NCBI RefSeq assembly: GCF_900747795.2
Contig: NC_041395.2
Span: 34,186,097 to 34,250,096 of the forward strand
Length of the DNA stretch: 64,000 nucleotides
Direction: 5' to 3'
Origin: Erpetoichthys calabaricus
Taxonomy: Eukaryota > Chordata > Cladistia > Polypteriformes > Polypteridae
Shown here: positions 47,700 through 58,352 of the stretch, one piece after another
How positions within the stretch are numbered: position 1 is the stretch's first letter
Layout of the letters: each line of letters opens with the position of its first letter
Notes under the pieces: generated by a model
The model's database searches: none
Told to the model about the DNA's origin: nothing
The model's input: only the letters and a program-made list of their open reading frames with translations
Program-made: the position numbers and the translations under genes

Positions 47700-48870
47700 T
47701 GTACATTTTTTCACACAGAGCGATGTAGTCATATCCTTGAGGGATTTGTATTTGTACTTATTAATCTAGGTATAAAGTGATTGTAGGTTCCTACTGGATT
47801 TGTCATAGCCCCAATTTTTGCCATATTTGGTTTCTGGCTTGTTGTGTATTTAGTGGAGCAGATTCCTAGGAGGTTTTTGTGACTAGGAGTGTGGTCCATG
47901 TCTGCCTTCAAATCAGTCTTTACGTGGGTGAACCATGTTTTGAATGAAGAAGAAAATTTCTGAATTTCAGGAATTTAAGAAAAATGTCGATTGCACGGTG
48001 GCGCAGTGGTAGCGCTGCTGCCTCGCAGTTAGGAGACCTGGGTTTGCATGTTCTCCCCGTGTCTGCGTGGGTTTCCTCCCATGGTCCAAAGACATGCAGG
48101 TTAGGTGGATTGGCGATTCTAAATTGGCCCAGGTGTGTTTGTATGTGTCCTGCGGTGGGTTGGCACCCTGCCCGGGATTGGTTCCTGCCTTGTGCCCTGT
48201 GTTGGCTGGGATTGGCTCCAGCAGACCCCCGTGACCCTGTGTTCGGAGTTGGAAAATGGATGGATGGATGTCGATTCCACCACGTTTTGACTCCAATAGC
48301 TGTTTAGCACTACAAACTGCTCTTTAAGCTAATCCATGTGACTGTGGATTGTCCAGACTGCTAATGAGGAATGCAAAATCCCAAATCCTGCAAAGACCTT
48401 TAAAATGCTGGCTTGTGAAATATCTGTTGTTGTCCGAGATAAGTATATTTGGTGAGCCATGAACTGAAAAATGTCTCTTCAATTTGTGAAGGCCAATGTA
48501 GAGGTTATAATGTAAAGCAAGTCAATCTCAAACCATCCTGAATAGGAGTCCATTGTTACCAGATAATGCTAACAGTTTCACTTTAAGATGTCAGCTGCCA
48601 CTTTTGACCATGGCAGGTCAGGTACCTAACTGTAGAATTTCTCTCTGTTGGTGAGGATTTGTGTTATTGCAGTTTCAATGTCTTTGTAAGTACTGTGCAG
48701 TATACTACTGTATACCTCTGGCCATGCAATTTTTCAACTCTGTACTGGGATGCCCTTTGTGTAAGATGTTAATATACCCCTTTGGAAAAGATTGTGGAAT
48801 AATGGCCTTCAAATCCTTCATAATAACTTAAAGATCACTTGTGAGCTTATGTCTGAAAAGAAAGTAAGGC
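47700..48870 (-). mobile_element. Ty3/Gypsy-type retrotransposon fossil (pol, integrase part)
   Basis: Minus-strand translations recall a Gypsy/Ty3 integrase: a VPDLPWSKVAADI-like segment, SGWFEIDLL, LKRHFSVHGSPNILISDN, a QSHGLA-type end of the core, then the linker with [10 protein letters not shown]. The part downstream of the SINE, about 47911-47700, continues with a PSHKNLLG stretch. It is old, broken in several places, and lacks visible LTRs. A younger SINE is inserted in it at 47993-48267. Confidence 0.6.
47993..48267 (+). mobile_element. tRNA-type SINE with 9-bp target duplication, inside a Gypsy fossil
   Basis: 'gcacggtggcgcagtggtagcgctgctgcctcgcagttagg' to 'ggaaaatggatggatgg'. An internal segment present in the copy at 35445 is missing between 'cctgggtttgc' and 'atgttctcc'. 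ATGTCGATT flanks it (47984-47992 and 48268-48276); the right copy merges with the GGAT tail. Confidence 0.9.
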
Positions 48871-49048
48871 TAAATGGTGAGTGGAGCAGTGGGCAGTCTT
48901 GTGGCCAGACATGATTGCTTACAGGGTCTGTTGGTGTGTGTTTTTTTTAGTACTTCTAGAATGGGATTACTTCAAAGCTGTTTTCTTAACTCTTGTGCTG
49001 TGTGATGGATGTCTCAGGGGCTCTCAACAGCATATCAGCTAGATACTG
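48871..49048. other. No gene recognised
   Basis: Short unassigned stretch between the Gypsy fossil and the LINE target duplication. Confidence 0.3.
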
Positions 49049-49058
49049 TATGTTTTAT

Positions 49059-49118
49059 ATCCATCCATCCATCCATCCATCCATCCATCCATCCATCCAT
49101 CCATCCATCCATCCATCC
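49059..49118. repeat. (CCAT)n microsatellite, tail of the minus-strand LINE
   Basis: About 14 CCAT units. In LINE sense this is a (GGAT)n 3' tail. Confidence 0.95.
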
Positions 49119-52100
49119 TCTTCCGCTTATCCGAGGTTTGGTCGCTGGGGCAGCAGCTTGAGCAGAAATACCCAGACTTCCCTCTCCACTTCTTCTAGCT
49201 CTTCTGGGAGAATCCCGAGGTGTTCCTAAGCCAGCCGGGAGACATAGTCCCTCCAGTGTGTCCTGGGTCTTCCCCGGGGCCTCCTCCCAGTTGGACGTGC
49301 CCAGAACACCTCACCAGGGAGGCGTCCAGGAGGCATCCTGATAAGATGCCCGAGCCACCTCATCTAACTCCTCTCGATGCGGAGGAGCAGCGGCTCTACT
49401 CTGAGCCCCACCTGGATGACTGAGCTTCTCACCCTATCTTTAAGGGAGAGCCCAGACACCCTGCAGAGGAAACTCATTTCAGCCGCTTGTATTTGCGATT
49501 TCGTTCTTTCGGTCACTACCCATAGCTCATGACCATAGGTGAGGGTAGGAACATAGATCGACTGGTAAATTGAGAGCTTTGCCTTACGGCTCAGCTCCTT
49601 TTTCACCACAAAAGACCGATGCAGAGCCTGCATCACTATAGACACCGCACTGATCCTCCATTCTTCCCTCACTCGTGAAAAAGACCCCAAGATACTTGAA
49701 CTCCTCCACTTGAGGCAGGATCTCGCTCCCAACCCTGAGAGGGCACTCCACCCTTTTCCGGCTGAGGATCATGGTCTCAGATTTGGAGGTGCTGATTCCC
49801 ATCCCAGCCGCTTCACACTCAGCTGCGAACCGATCCAGAGAGAGCTGAAGATCACGGCCTGATGAAGCAAACAGGACAACATCATCTGCAAAAAGCAGTG
49901 ACCCAATCCTGAATCTACCAAACCAGACCCCCTCAACACCTTGGCTGCGCCTAGAAATTCTGTCCATAAAAGTTATGAACGGAATCAGTGACAAAGGGCA
50001 GCCCTGGCGGAGTCCAACTCTCACTGGAAATGGATTCGACTTACTGCCGGCAATACGGACCAAGCTCTGATGCCTGTTGTACAGGGCCCGAACAGCCCTT
50101 ATCAGGGGGTCCGGTACCCCATACTCCCGGAGCACACCCCACAGGATTCCCCCAGGGACACAGTTGAACGCCTTTTCCAAGTCCACAAAACACATGTAGA
50201 CTGGTTGGGCGAACTCCCATGCACCCTCCCATGACTCTGCTAAGGGTGTAGAGCAGGTTCACTGTTCCGCGACCAGGATGAAAACCACACTGTTCCTCCT
50301 GAATCTGAGGTTCAACTATCCGACGGACCCTCCTCTCCAGAATCCCTGAATAGACTTTTCCAGGGAGGCTGAGGAGTGTGATCCCTCTGTAGTTGGAACA
50401 CACCCTCCGGTCCCCCTTCTTAAAGAGGGGGACGACCACCCCGGTCTGCCAATCCAGAGGCACTGTCCCTGATGTCCATGCGATATTGCAGAGACGTGTC
50501 AACCAAGACAGCCCTACAACATCCAGAGCCTTGAGGAACTCTGGGCATATCTCATCCACCCCCGGGGCCCTGCCACCAAGGAGTTTTTTGACCACCTCGG
50601 TGACCTCAGTCCCAGAGATGGGGGAGCCCACCTCAGTCCCCAGGCTCTGCTTCCTCATTGGAAGGCATGTTAGTGGGATTGAGGAGGTCTTTGAAGTACT
50701 CCCCCCACTGACCCACAATGTCCCAAGTCGAGATCAGAAACACACCATCCCCACCATATACAGTGTTGACACTGCACTGCTTCCCCCTCCTGAGATGCTG
50801 GACGGTGGATCAGAATCTCCTCGAAGCCGTCCAAAAGTTGTTCTCCATTGCCTCCCCAAACTACTCCCATGCCCGAGTTTTTGCCTCAGCAACCACCAAA
50901 GCCGCATTCCGCTTGACCTGCCGGTACCTATTACCTGCCTCCAGAGTCCCACAGTACAAAAGGGACCGGTAGGACTCCTTCTTCAGCTTGACAGCATCCC
51001 TCACCGCCTGTGTCCACCAACGGGTTCGGGATTGCCGCCACGACAGGCACCGACCACCTTACGGCCACAGCTCCGGTCAGCCGTCTCAACAATAGAGGCA
51101 CAGAACATGGCCCATTCGGACTCAATGTCCCCCACCTTCCTCGGGACATGGTCGAAGTTCTGCCGGAGGTGGGAGTTGAAGCTACTTCTGACAGTGGGCT
51201 CTGAAAGACGTTCCCAGCAGACCCTCACAACACGTTTGGGCCTACCAAGCCTGACTGGCATCCTCCCCCACCATCGAAGCCAACACCACCAGGTGGTGAT
51301 CAGTTGATAGCTCCGCCCCTCTCTTCACCCGAGTGTCCAAGACATGTGGCCACAAGTTCAACGACATGACCACAAAGTCGATCATCGAACTGAGGCTTAG
51401 GGTGTCCTGGTGCCAAGTGCACATATGAACACCCCTATGTTTGAACATGGTGTTCGTTATGGACAATCCTTGACGAACACAGAAGTCCAATAACAAAACA
51501 CCACTCGGGTTCAGATCGGGGGGGGGGAATTCCTCCCAATCACGCCCTTCCAGGTCTCACTGTCATTGCCCACGTGAGCATTGAAGTCTCCCAGCAGTAC
51601 GAGGGAGTCCCCAGAAGGTATGGCCTCTAGCACCCCCTCCAGGGACTCCAAAAAGGGTGGGTACTCCGAACTGCTGTTCGGTGCATACGCACACAAACAA
51701 CAGTTAGGACCCGTCCCCCCACCCGAAGGTGGAGAGAGGCTACTCTCTTGTCCATCAGGGTAAACCCCAATGTACAGGCTCCAAGTCGGGGGGCAATAAG
51801 TATGCCCACACCCACTTGGCGCCTCTCACCAGGGGCAACTCCAGAGTGGTACAGAGTCCAGCCACTCTCAAGGAGATTGGTTCCACAGTCCAAGCTCTGC
51901 GTCGAGGTGAGCCAGACTATCTAGCCGGAACCTCTCAACCTCACGCACAAGCTCAGGCTCCTCCCCTTCAGAGAGGTGACATTCCATGTCCCAAGAGCCA
52001 GCTTCTGTAGCCGAGGATTGGACCGCCAAGGTCCCCGCCTTCGGTCACCACCCAACTCACACTGCACCCAACCTCCTTGGCCCCTCCCATAGGTAGTGAG

Positions 52101-52442
52101 CCCATGGGAAGGCGGACCCACGTTGCCCCTTCGGGCTGTGCCCAGCCGAGCCCCATGGGTGCAAGCCCGGCCACCAGGCGCTCACCATCGAGGCACACCT
52201 CCAGGCCTGGCTCCAGAGGGGGTCCCCAGTGACCCGCGTCTGGGCGAGGGAAAACGCTGTCCAAATTTTTTATTCATCATAGGAGGTTGTGTTGAACCGC
52301 ACTTTGTCTCATCCCTCACCTAGGACCAGTTTGCCTTGTGTGGCCCTACCAGGGGCATAAATCCCCGGACAACAGAGCTCCTAGGATCATTGGGACACGC
52401 AAACCCCTCCACCACGATAAGGTGGCGGTTCGCGGAGGGGGT
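49063..52442 (-). mobile_element. Near full-length single-ORF LINE (endonuclease + reverse transcriptase), 14-bp target duplication
   Basis: The target duplication TATGTTTTATATCC lies at 49049-49062 and 52443-52456. In element sense the 5' end starts CCCCCTCCGCGAACC. The endonuclease is seen as LALGTWNVTSLKG near 52000, [19 protein letters not shown] near 51600, then ITNTMFKHRGVH, CTWHQD and STDHHLVV. Reverse-transcriptase motifs are LGGRAPGVDEICPEFLKAL, NYRGITLLSLPGKVYSGIL, VGLRQGCPLS, LLFADDVVLFASS (FADD at 49892-49881) and VEEFKYLGVFFTSEG. The protein ends with HELWVVTERTK and QAAEMSFLCRVSGL. No RNase H is seen. Several frame breaks. Its clade is uncertain (I/Nimb-like or RTE-like). Confidence 0.9.
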
Positions 52443-52456
52443 TATGTTTTATATCC

Positions 52457-52528
52457 CTTTTTCAATAAAAAACCTTTATTACTTATAACAGATTAACACA
52501 GCCACAGGGGATGCACACACTAGTGTGT
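52457..52528. other. 72-bp gap between two head-to-head LINEs
   Basis: Unique-looking sequence including 'cacacactagtgtgt', a short palindrome. The two LINEs point outward from here. Confidence 0.6.
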
Positions 52529-55500
52529 TTCATCGTGCCGGTCCCAAGCCCAGATAAATGGGGAGGGTTACATCAGGAAGGGCATCTGGTGTAAAATTTT
52601 ACCAGATCAACATGTGGACAACAATACAAATTTCCATACCGGATTGGTGGAGTCCTGGGTTAACAACGATCGCCACCAGTACTGTTAGCCAACAGGGTGT
52701 TGGCAAAAATTGGGCTACTGTTGGCCAAAGAAGGAGAAGAAGAGGGGGGAGATGAGTCCGGAGGAAAGAGGAGAGGAGGAAAAGTGGAACTGAGGGTAGG
52801 AAATTTGAATGTTGGCACTATGACTGATAACGGGAGAGATTTAGAAGATATGATGGAGAGAAGGAAGGTTGATCTATTGTGAGTGCAAGAAACTAAATGG
52901 AAAGGAAGTAAGGCCAGGTGGATCAAAGGTGGATTCAAATTGTTCTATCATGGTATGGATGGGAGGAGAAATGGGGTAGAAATTATTCTGAAGGAACAGT
53001 ATATCAAGAATGTTTTGGAAGTGAAAAGAGTGTCAGAAAGAGTAATGATTATGAAAATGGAAATTGGAGGTATGATGATGAATGTTGTTAGTGCATATGC
53101 TCCACAAGTTGGGTGTGCAATGAGAAAGAAGATTTCTGGAGTGAGTTGGATGAAATGATGAACAGTGCACACAAGGGGCCGTAAGTGATGATTGGAGTGG
53201 ATTTCAGTGGACATGTTGGTAAAGGGAAAAGAGGAGTGGGTTGGTATGGTGTCAAGGAGAGGAATGAAGAAGGACAAATGATAGTGGATTTTGCAGAAAG
53301 GATGGACATGGCTTTGGTGAATATGTATTTTAAGAAGAGGGAGGAACATAGGGTTACGTACAAGAGTGGAGGAAGATGCACAGAGGTAGATTACATCCTA
53401 TGCAGAAGAGTTGATCTGAAGGAGATTGAAGACTGAAAAGTGGTGGAGAGGAAATTGTAGTTAGACTGCACAGGATGGTGGTCTGTAGGATCATGTTGGA
53501 GATCAAGAAGAGGGGGAGCATGAGGGCAAAGCCAAGGATCAAATGGTGAAAGTTGAAACAGGAAGACTGAAAGGTTGAGTTTAGGGAGAAGGTGAGACAG
53601 GCATTGGGTGGCAATGAAGAGTTACCAGACAGCTGGGAAACTACAGCAGAAGTAGTAAAGGTGATAGCAAGAAGGGTGCTTGGTGTGACATCTAGACAGA
53701 GGAAGGAGAAAAAGGAAACCTGGTGGTGAAATGGGGAAGTACAGAAGAGTAAATAGAGTAAGAAGATGGCAAAGAAAAAGTGGGATAGTCAGAGAGATGC
53801 AGAAAGTAGACAAGAGTACAAGGAGATAATGCACAAGGTGAAGAGAGAGGTGGCAAAGGCTAAAAGAAAGGTGTATGATGGGTTGTATGAGAGGTTGGAC
53901 ACTAAGAGGGAGGGAGAAAAGGACCTGTACCGATTGGCTAGACAGAGTGACCGAACTGGGAAAGATGTGCAGCAGATTAGGGTCATACAGGATAAAGATG
54001 GAACCATATGAGCGGTGTGTGTTGAGAAGATGGAATGAGTACTTCCAGAGGCTGTTGAATGAAGAGAATGAGAGAGAGAGAAGGTTAAATGATGTGGAGG
54101 TAGTGAATCAGGAAGTGCAACAGATTAGCAAAGAGGAAGTAAGAACAGCTATGAAGAGGATGAAGAATGGAATGGCCGATGATCCAGATGACATGCCTGT
54201 GGAAGCATGGAGCTGTTTAGAAGAGATGGTAGTGGAGTTTTTAACCAGATTGTTCAATGGAATCTTGAAGAATGAGAGGATACCTGAGGAGTGGAGAAGA
54301 AGTGTACTGGTATCGATTTTTAAGAATAAGGAAGATGTGCAGAGCTGTAATAACTATTAAAATTGATGAGCCTCAGCATGAAGTTATGGGAAAGAGTAGT
54401 GGAAGTTAGGTTAAGAAGTAAGGTGATGATTAGTGGGCAGCAGTTGGTTTCATGCAAAGAAAGAGTACAACAGATGCAATGTTTGCCCTGAGGGTGTTGA
54501 TGCAGAAGTATAGAGAAGGCCAAAAGGAGTTGCATTGTGTCTTTGTGGAAGCATATGACATGGTGCCTTGAGAGGAGTTGTGGTATTGTATGAAGAATTC
54601 GGGAGTGTCAGAGAAGTACGTACGAGTTCTACAGGATATGTACGAGGGAAATGTGACAGTGGGGTGGTCTGTGGTAGGAGTGACTGATGCATTCAATGTG
54701 GAGGTGGGATTACATCAGGGATAGGCTCTGAGCCCTTTCTTATTTGCAAAGGTGATAGATAGGTTGACAGATGAGATTAGGCAGGAGTCCCCTTGGACTT
54801 TGAAGTTTGCTGATGACATTGTAATGTGTAGTGATAGTAGGGAGCAGGTTGAGGAGACCCTGGAGAGGTGGAGATATGCTCTAGAGAGGAGAGGAATGAA
54901 GGTCAGTAGGAACAAGACAGAATACATGTGTGTAAGTGAGAGGAAGGTTAGTGGAATGGTGAGGATGCAAGGAGTAGAGATGGTGAAGTTGGAAGAGTTT
55001 AAATACTTGGGATCAACAGTTCAGAGAAATGGGGATTGTGGAAGAGAGGTAAAAAAGAAAGTGCAGGCAGAGTGGAGTGGGCGGAGAAGAGTGTCAGGAG
55101 TAATTTGTGACAGACGGTCATCATCAAGATTGAAAGGGAAGATCTACAGGATGGCAGTGAGACCAGCTTTGTTATATAGGTTGGAGACGGTGGCACTGAT
55201 CAGAAAGCCGGAGAGAGAGAGCTGGAGGTGGCAGAGATAAAGATGCTAAGATTTACATTGGGTTTGACGAAAATGAACAGGATTAGAAATAAGTACATTA
55301 GAGGCTCAGTTCAGGTTGGATGGTTGGGAGACAAAGTCGGGGAGACGAGATTGTGTTGGTTTGGACATGTGCAGAAGAGAGATGCTGAGTATATTGGGAA
55401 AAGGATGTTAAAGATAGAGTTGCCAGGGAAGAGAAAAAGAGGAAGGCCTAAGAGAAGGTTTATGAATGTGGTGGGAGAGGATATGAAGGTGATGGATGTG

Positions 55501-55620
55501 ACATAGCAAGATGAAGGGAAGATATGGAAAAGATATTCAAGAGTTGTACTGGTTAGGTTGATTAATCCTTTGTGAATGAGTGTGGTATGAATAAACAAAT
55601 GCACCAAGATGGATTGACCT
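52529..55620 (+). mobile_element. Near full-length RTE-like LINE
   Basis: The 5' region is 'cggtcccaagcccagataaatggggagggttacatcaggaagg', a known start of a fish RTE-type family. The endonuclease begins ELRVGNLNVGTMTDNGRDLE (about 52787), with VQETKWKGSKARWI, FYHGMDGRRNGV, VVSAYAPQVG, GVDFSGHVGKG and a VTYKSGGRCTEVDYILCRR end. The reverse transcriptase has MKNGMADDPDDMPVEAW, FKNKEDVQSCNNY, FADDIVMCS (FADD 54805-54816), FKYLGSTVQRNGDCG, and the C-terminal RIRNKYIRGSVQVGWLGDKV and RKRGRPKRRF. The catalytic FADD box is intact, but several frames are interrupted. No target duplication could be assigned. Confidence 0.88.
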
Positions 55621-56149
55621 CAGTTCCATTGATGGTTCCTGTCTTGTACACGATGCTCAACATGTTATCCTCGCTTCATGCAAGTATGAACTGGAGTCAA
55701 CACTTTTGATCAGGTATGGTGGATGATTAGGATCTGTTGTGAAAAAGGGCAAAGGAGGTAAAGTACCAAAAAAAAAGTCTTAAGAATTCTGTAAAAGGAA
55801 AAGCAAGCCTGCTTCTCATACAAATATTTGACACATTTTCAGTTAGGTCCACAAATATAATGTCAATTAAAACATAATTTTAATGTATACCAGTGCAGAC
55901 ATTCAACTCTGAAATTATTTCATTTCTTGAAAAAAAAAATCACACGTTAGGAATAATAATAATAATAATAATAATTTCATAGCCGTCTAATCAAATATTT
56001 GGGAACATAAATTAATTAACCTCACAATTACCAGGAAATTAAACTGAGAATTTAGTAATGCATCTTTTTGCTTCCATCGAGGTTACTCGCCATTAATTAG
56101 TGAGATTAATTGTAAACTTTTCATGACTATGTCATTTTGCAAACAAAAT
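55621..56149. other. No gene recognised
   Basis: AT-rich with a short (AAT)n at about 55952-55975. Confidence 0.35.
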
Positions 56150-56220
56150 CGCTTTGAGTACTGAGAAAAGCGCTATATAAATGTAATGAATTATTTATTA
56201 TTATTATTAAAAAAAAAAAG
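56150..56220 (+). mobile_element. L2-type 3' end with ATT tail
   Basis: 'gctttgagtactgagaaaagcgctatataaatgtaatgaattatt' then (ATT)n; same terminus as 31250-31320. Confidence 0.6.
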
Positions 56221-56524
56221 ATTTTGAACAGTGTACCTTATTTAAGTGCAGTGACAAAGGAAGTGGATGGAATTTGTAAATTCAGCATCCGGATTTGTTT
56301 AAAAATAGCCAAAATGCAACAGCAATTTATGTTAAATGTAATTAATTTAACGTAGTTCTACAGGACACTTATTCTGTAAATAACGTAGATACTTTAAGTT
56401 TTTTACAACTGACAAAACTGAACAGTGTTATCTATTTTTTAATGAATTCTGATATTACTGTAAGATGAACAGATGTGAAATAGCCTTTTTTGACTAAATG
56501 AAAATCACACAAACTGAGCAGGCG

Positions 56525-56563
56525 TGTTTTTGTAAACACAAGCCAACTGCACGCATCACTGTG
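56525..56563 (-). promoter_or_regulatory. VH5 recombination signal (23-RSS)
   Basis: Heptamer CACAGTG (56563-56557), 23-bp spacer, nonamer ACAAAAACA (56533-56525). The best signal of the five. Confidence 0.95.
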
Positions 56564-57004
56564 CATCTCGAGCACAGTAATACACCGCCGTGTCATCCGC
56601 TGTCAGGGCGTTCATTTGCAGATATGCGCCATTGCTGTCCGTCGAGATGGTGAATCTCCCTTTGATTGAGTCAGCGTAGTACGTGTATCTTTTATCTCCT
56701 CTTTCACTTGTCAGCCATTCCAGACCTTTTCCTGGAGGTTGTCTGATCCAGTTCAGGTAGTAGCCACTGCCACTGAAAGTAAACCCAGAAATCGAACAAG
56801 ACAGTTTGAGGGACTGGCCGGGCTGTCTCTGTTCTGCTTCGGGCTGCTTCAAGATTACCTGACATCGAACACCTAAATTGTGTTACAAAAAAAGTCAGTG
56901 AGTAAATTAATGTTGAAAATGGAAAATGTACATAGTTACACTAAAACATAATGCTTACATGCAATGAGATAAAAAGTAAAGATAAAAATGCTGCATGGAT
57001 ACAT
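56564..57004 (-). CDS. Immunoglobulin heavy-chain variable segment VH5 (leader + V exon)
   Basis: The leader exon 57004-56959 encodes [15 protein letters not shown] with donor GTAAGC. The V exon 56872-56564 follows acceptor CAATTTAG, with an 86-bp intron in phase 1. The domain opens [20 protein letters not shown], with [41 protein letters not shown] and [14 protein letters not shown]. Framework regions are close to the classical vertebrate VH3-clan pattern ([18 protein letters not shown]), more so than the other four. The frame is open, the RSS is consensus and promoter elements are present, so it should be functional. Confidence 0.96.
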
Positions 57005-57080
57005 AACGATTTGCTTTTCTTTTTACTGTCTCAGAAGTAAGAAAAACCAAAACGAGACAAAACGAGTGTGAAATCAAACT

Positions 57081-57088
57081 CTTATAAA
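57081..57088 (-). promoter_or_regulatory. TATA-like box of VH5
   Basis: Gene-sense GTTTATAAGAG about 80 bp upstream of the leader ATG. Confidence 0.45.
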
Positions 57089-57116
57089 CATGAAATGTTT
57101 AAAGATTAGCATTCTA

Positions 57117-57124
57117 CTTTGCAT
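57117..57124 (-). promoter_or_regulatory. Octamer-like site of the VH5 promoter
   Basis: ATGCAAAG in gene sense, 7 of 8, about 113 bp upstream of the start. Confidence 0.6.
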
Positions 57125-57129
57125 ACATG

Positions 57130-57968
57130 TTAATGTCCAGTAAGTTATGGTCTGATGTTGTAGGCGGGGAGATATGCAGAACACTCGTATCTAAATATGC
57201 AGCATAGTAATCATACAGACAATATTTTAAAAAGCAGGGATAGTGCAACTGGGAAAATGTTTGGCAGGAAATATAATATAAAAATAGTTTGGCTTTTTTT
57301 ATTGGTAAAGTAAGTTACTCCAATTGGTAAGCAGACATGGTGGATTTTAAATGATAACATAAAAGGATCACACTATTCAAAAGTCAGCTTTTCTTTAATA
57401 ATAACAGAACTATGCAATGATAATTTAAAAGTGTCTGCAATAAAACGCTCAGGACGGAGTAAAGTCTGTCTGTCTTTGTCAATTTCCTAAACAGATGGGC
57501 AAACATTTCCATTGATCCTTTAATCAACATGAATAGGTTTTGCTTATTACTGTGAGCACACCATAGGGAAAGAAAGAACGCCTTTCTGTATAGAGGTTCA
57601 GATAATAATAAATATCGGAACACATAGCAAGGGTTTTTCAAAAATCAATAAGTTAATATTCTATTTAAAAAAACAGCTTGGATATGTAAAAATCAATTGT
57701 TTTTAAACAAGGTCATAATTAAGCTTTGTAGCTGATATATCTTTTCATTTTCTTTCGTAGTGTTTAACTAATACAATAATAAGTGAACATGATTTGTTTA
57801 TTGAATTGATATCATGAGATGGTATTTCTGCCTGCAATCTCAGAATATCACTAGTAGTGCAGACTGAAATTCTACTCATGTACAGTATTTCTGCTTTCAG
57901 CTATTTTTTCAAAATCAAAAATCAAACAACTTCAAGGTCCCTGATGTGTTGCTCTCCTCGACAAAGCT

Positions 57969-57970
<2 letters not shown>
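57130..57970. other. No gene recognised, 5' flank of VH5
   Basis: No further VH leader or V exon is visible in this flank. Confidence 0.35.
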
Positions 57971-57971
<1 letters not shown>

Positions 57972-58031
<60 letters not shown>

Positions 58032-58067
58032 GCACACACCACACACGCACACACACACATACACACA
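57972..58067. repeat. (CT)n-(CA)n compound microsatellite
   Basis: About 19 CT units followed by about 28 CA-rich units with a few changes. Confidence 0.95.
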
Positions 58068-58254
58068 GTTTTTTCGAACGTATCTGCTCTTGTGGTTTTG
58101 TAGAATAATTAATTTTAAAGTAGCAGCTGGCATCTTTAAACAAACATGCTAAAGGACCTTAGTTATCTACAGTGACATTTTGAAATGCATACAATCTAGT
58201 TTTAGTAAATCTGTGACAGGCTCTTCAGGTCGGTATGACTGCGGCTTAGCGCTA

Positions 58255-58352
58255 CTTTACCTGAAGAAGGGGCCTGAGTTGCCTCGAAAGCTTGCATATT
58301 GTAATCTTTTTAGTTAGCCAATAAAAGGTGTCATTTTGCTTGACTTTTCACT
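58255..58352 (+). mobile_element. Penelope-like 3' tail
   Basis: 'ctgaagaaggggcctgagttgcctcgaaagcttgcatattgtaatc' and 'agttagccaataaaaggtgtcattttgcttgacttttc' show the signature of Penelope-like 3' ends (tgaagaag...cgaaag...ggtgtcatt). Only the tail is present. The end recurs at 63795-63866. Confidence 0.55.

Noticed and set aside
48993-49229. Repeat frame PSIH units
   Set aside because: Translation of the (CCAT)n tail of a LINE.
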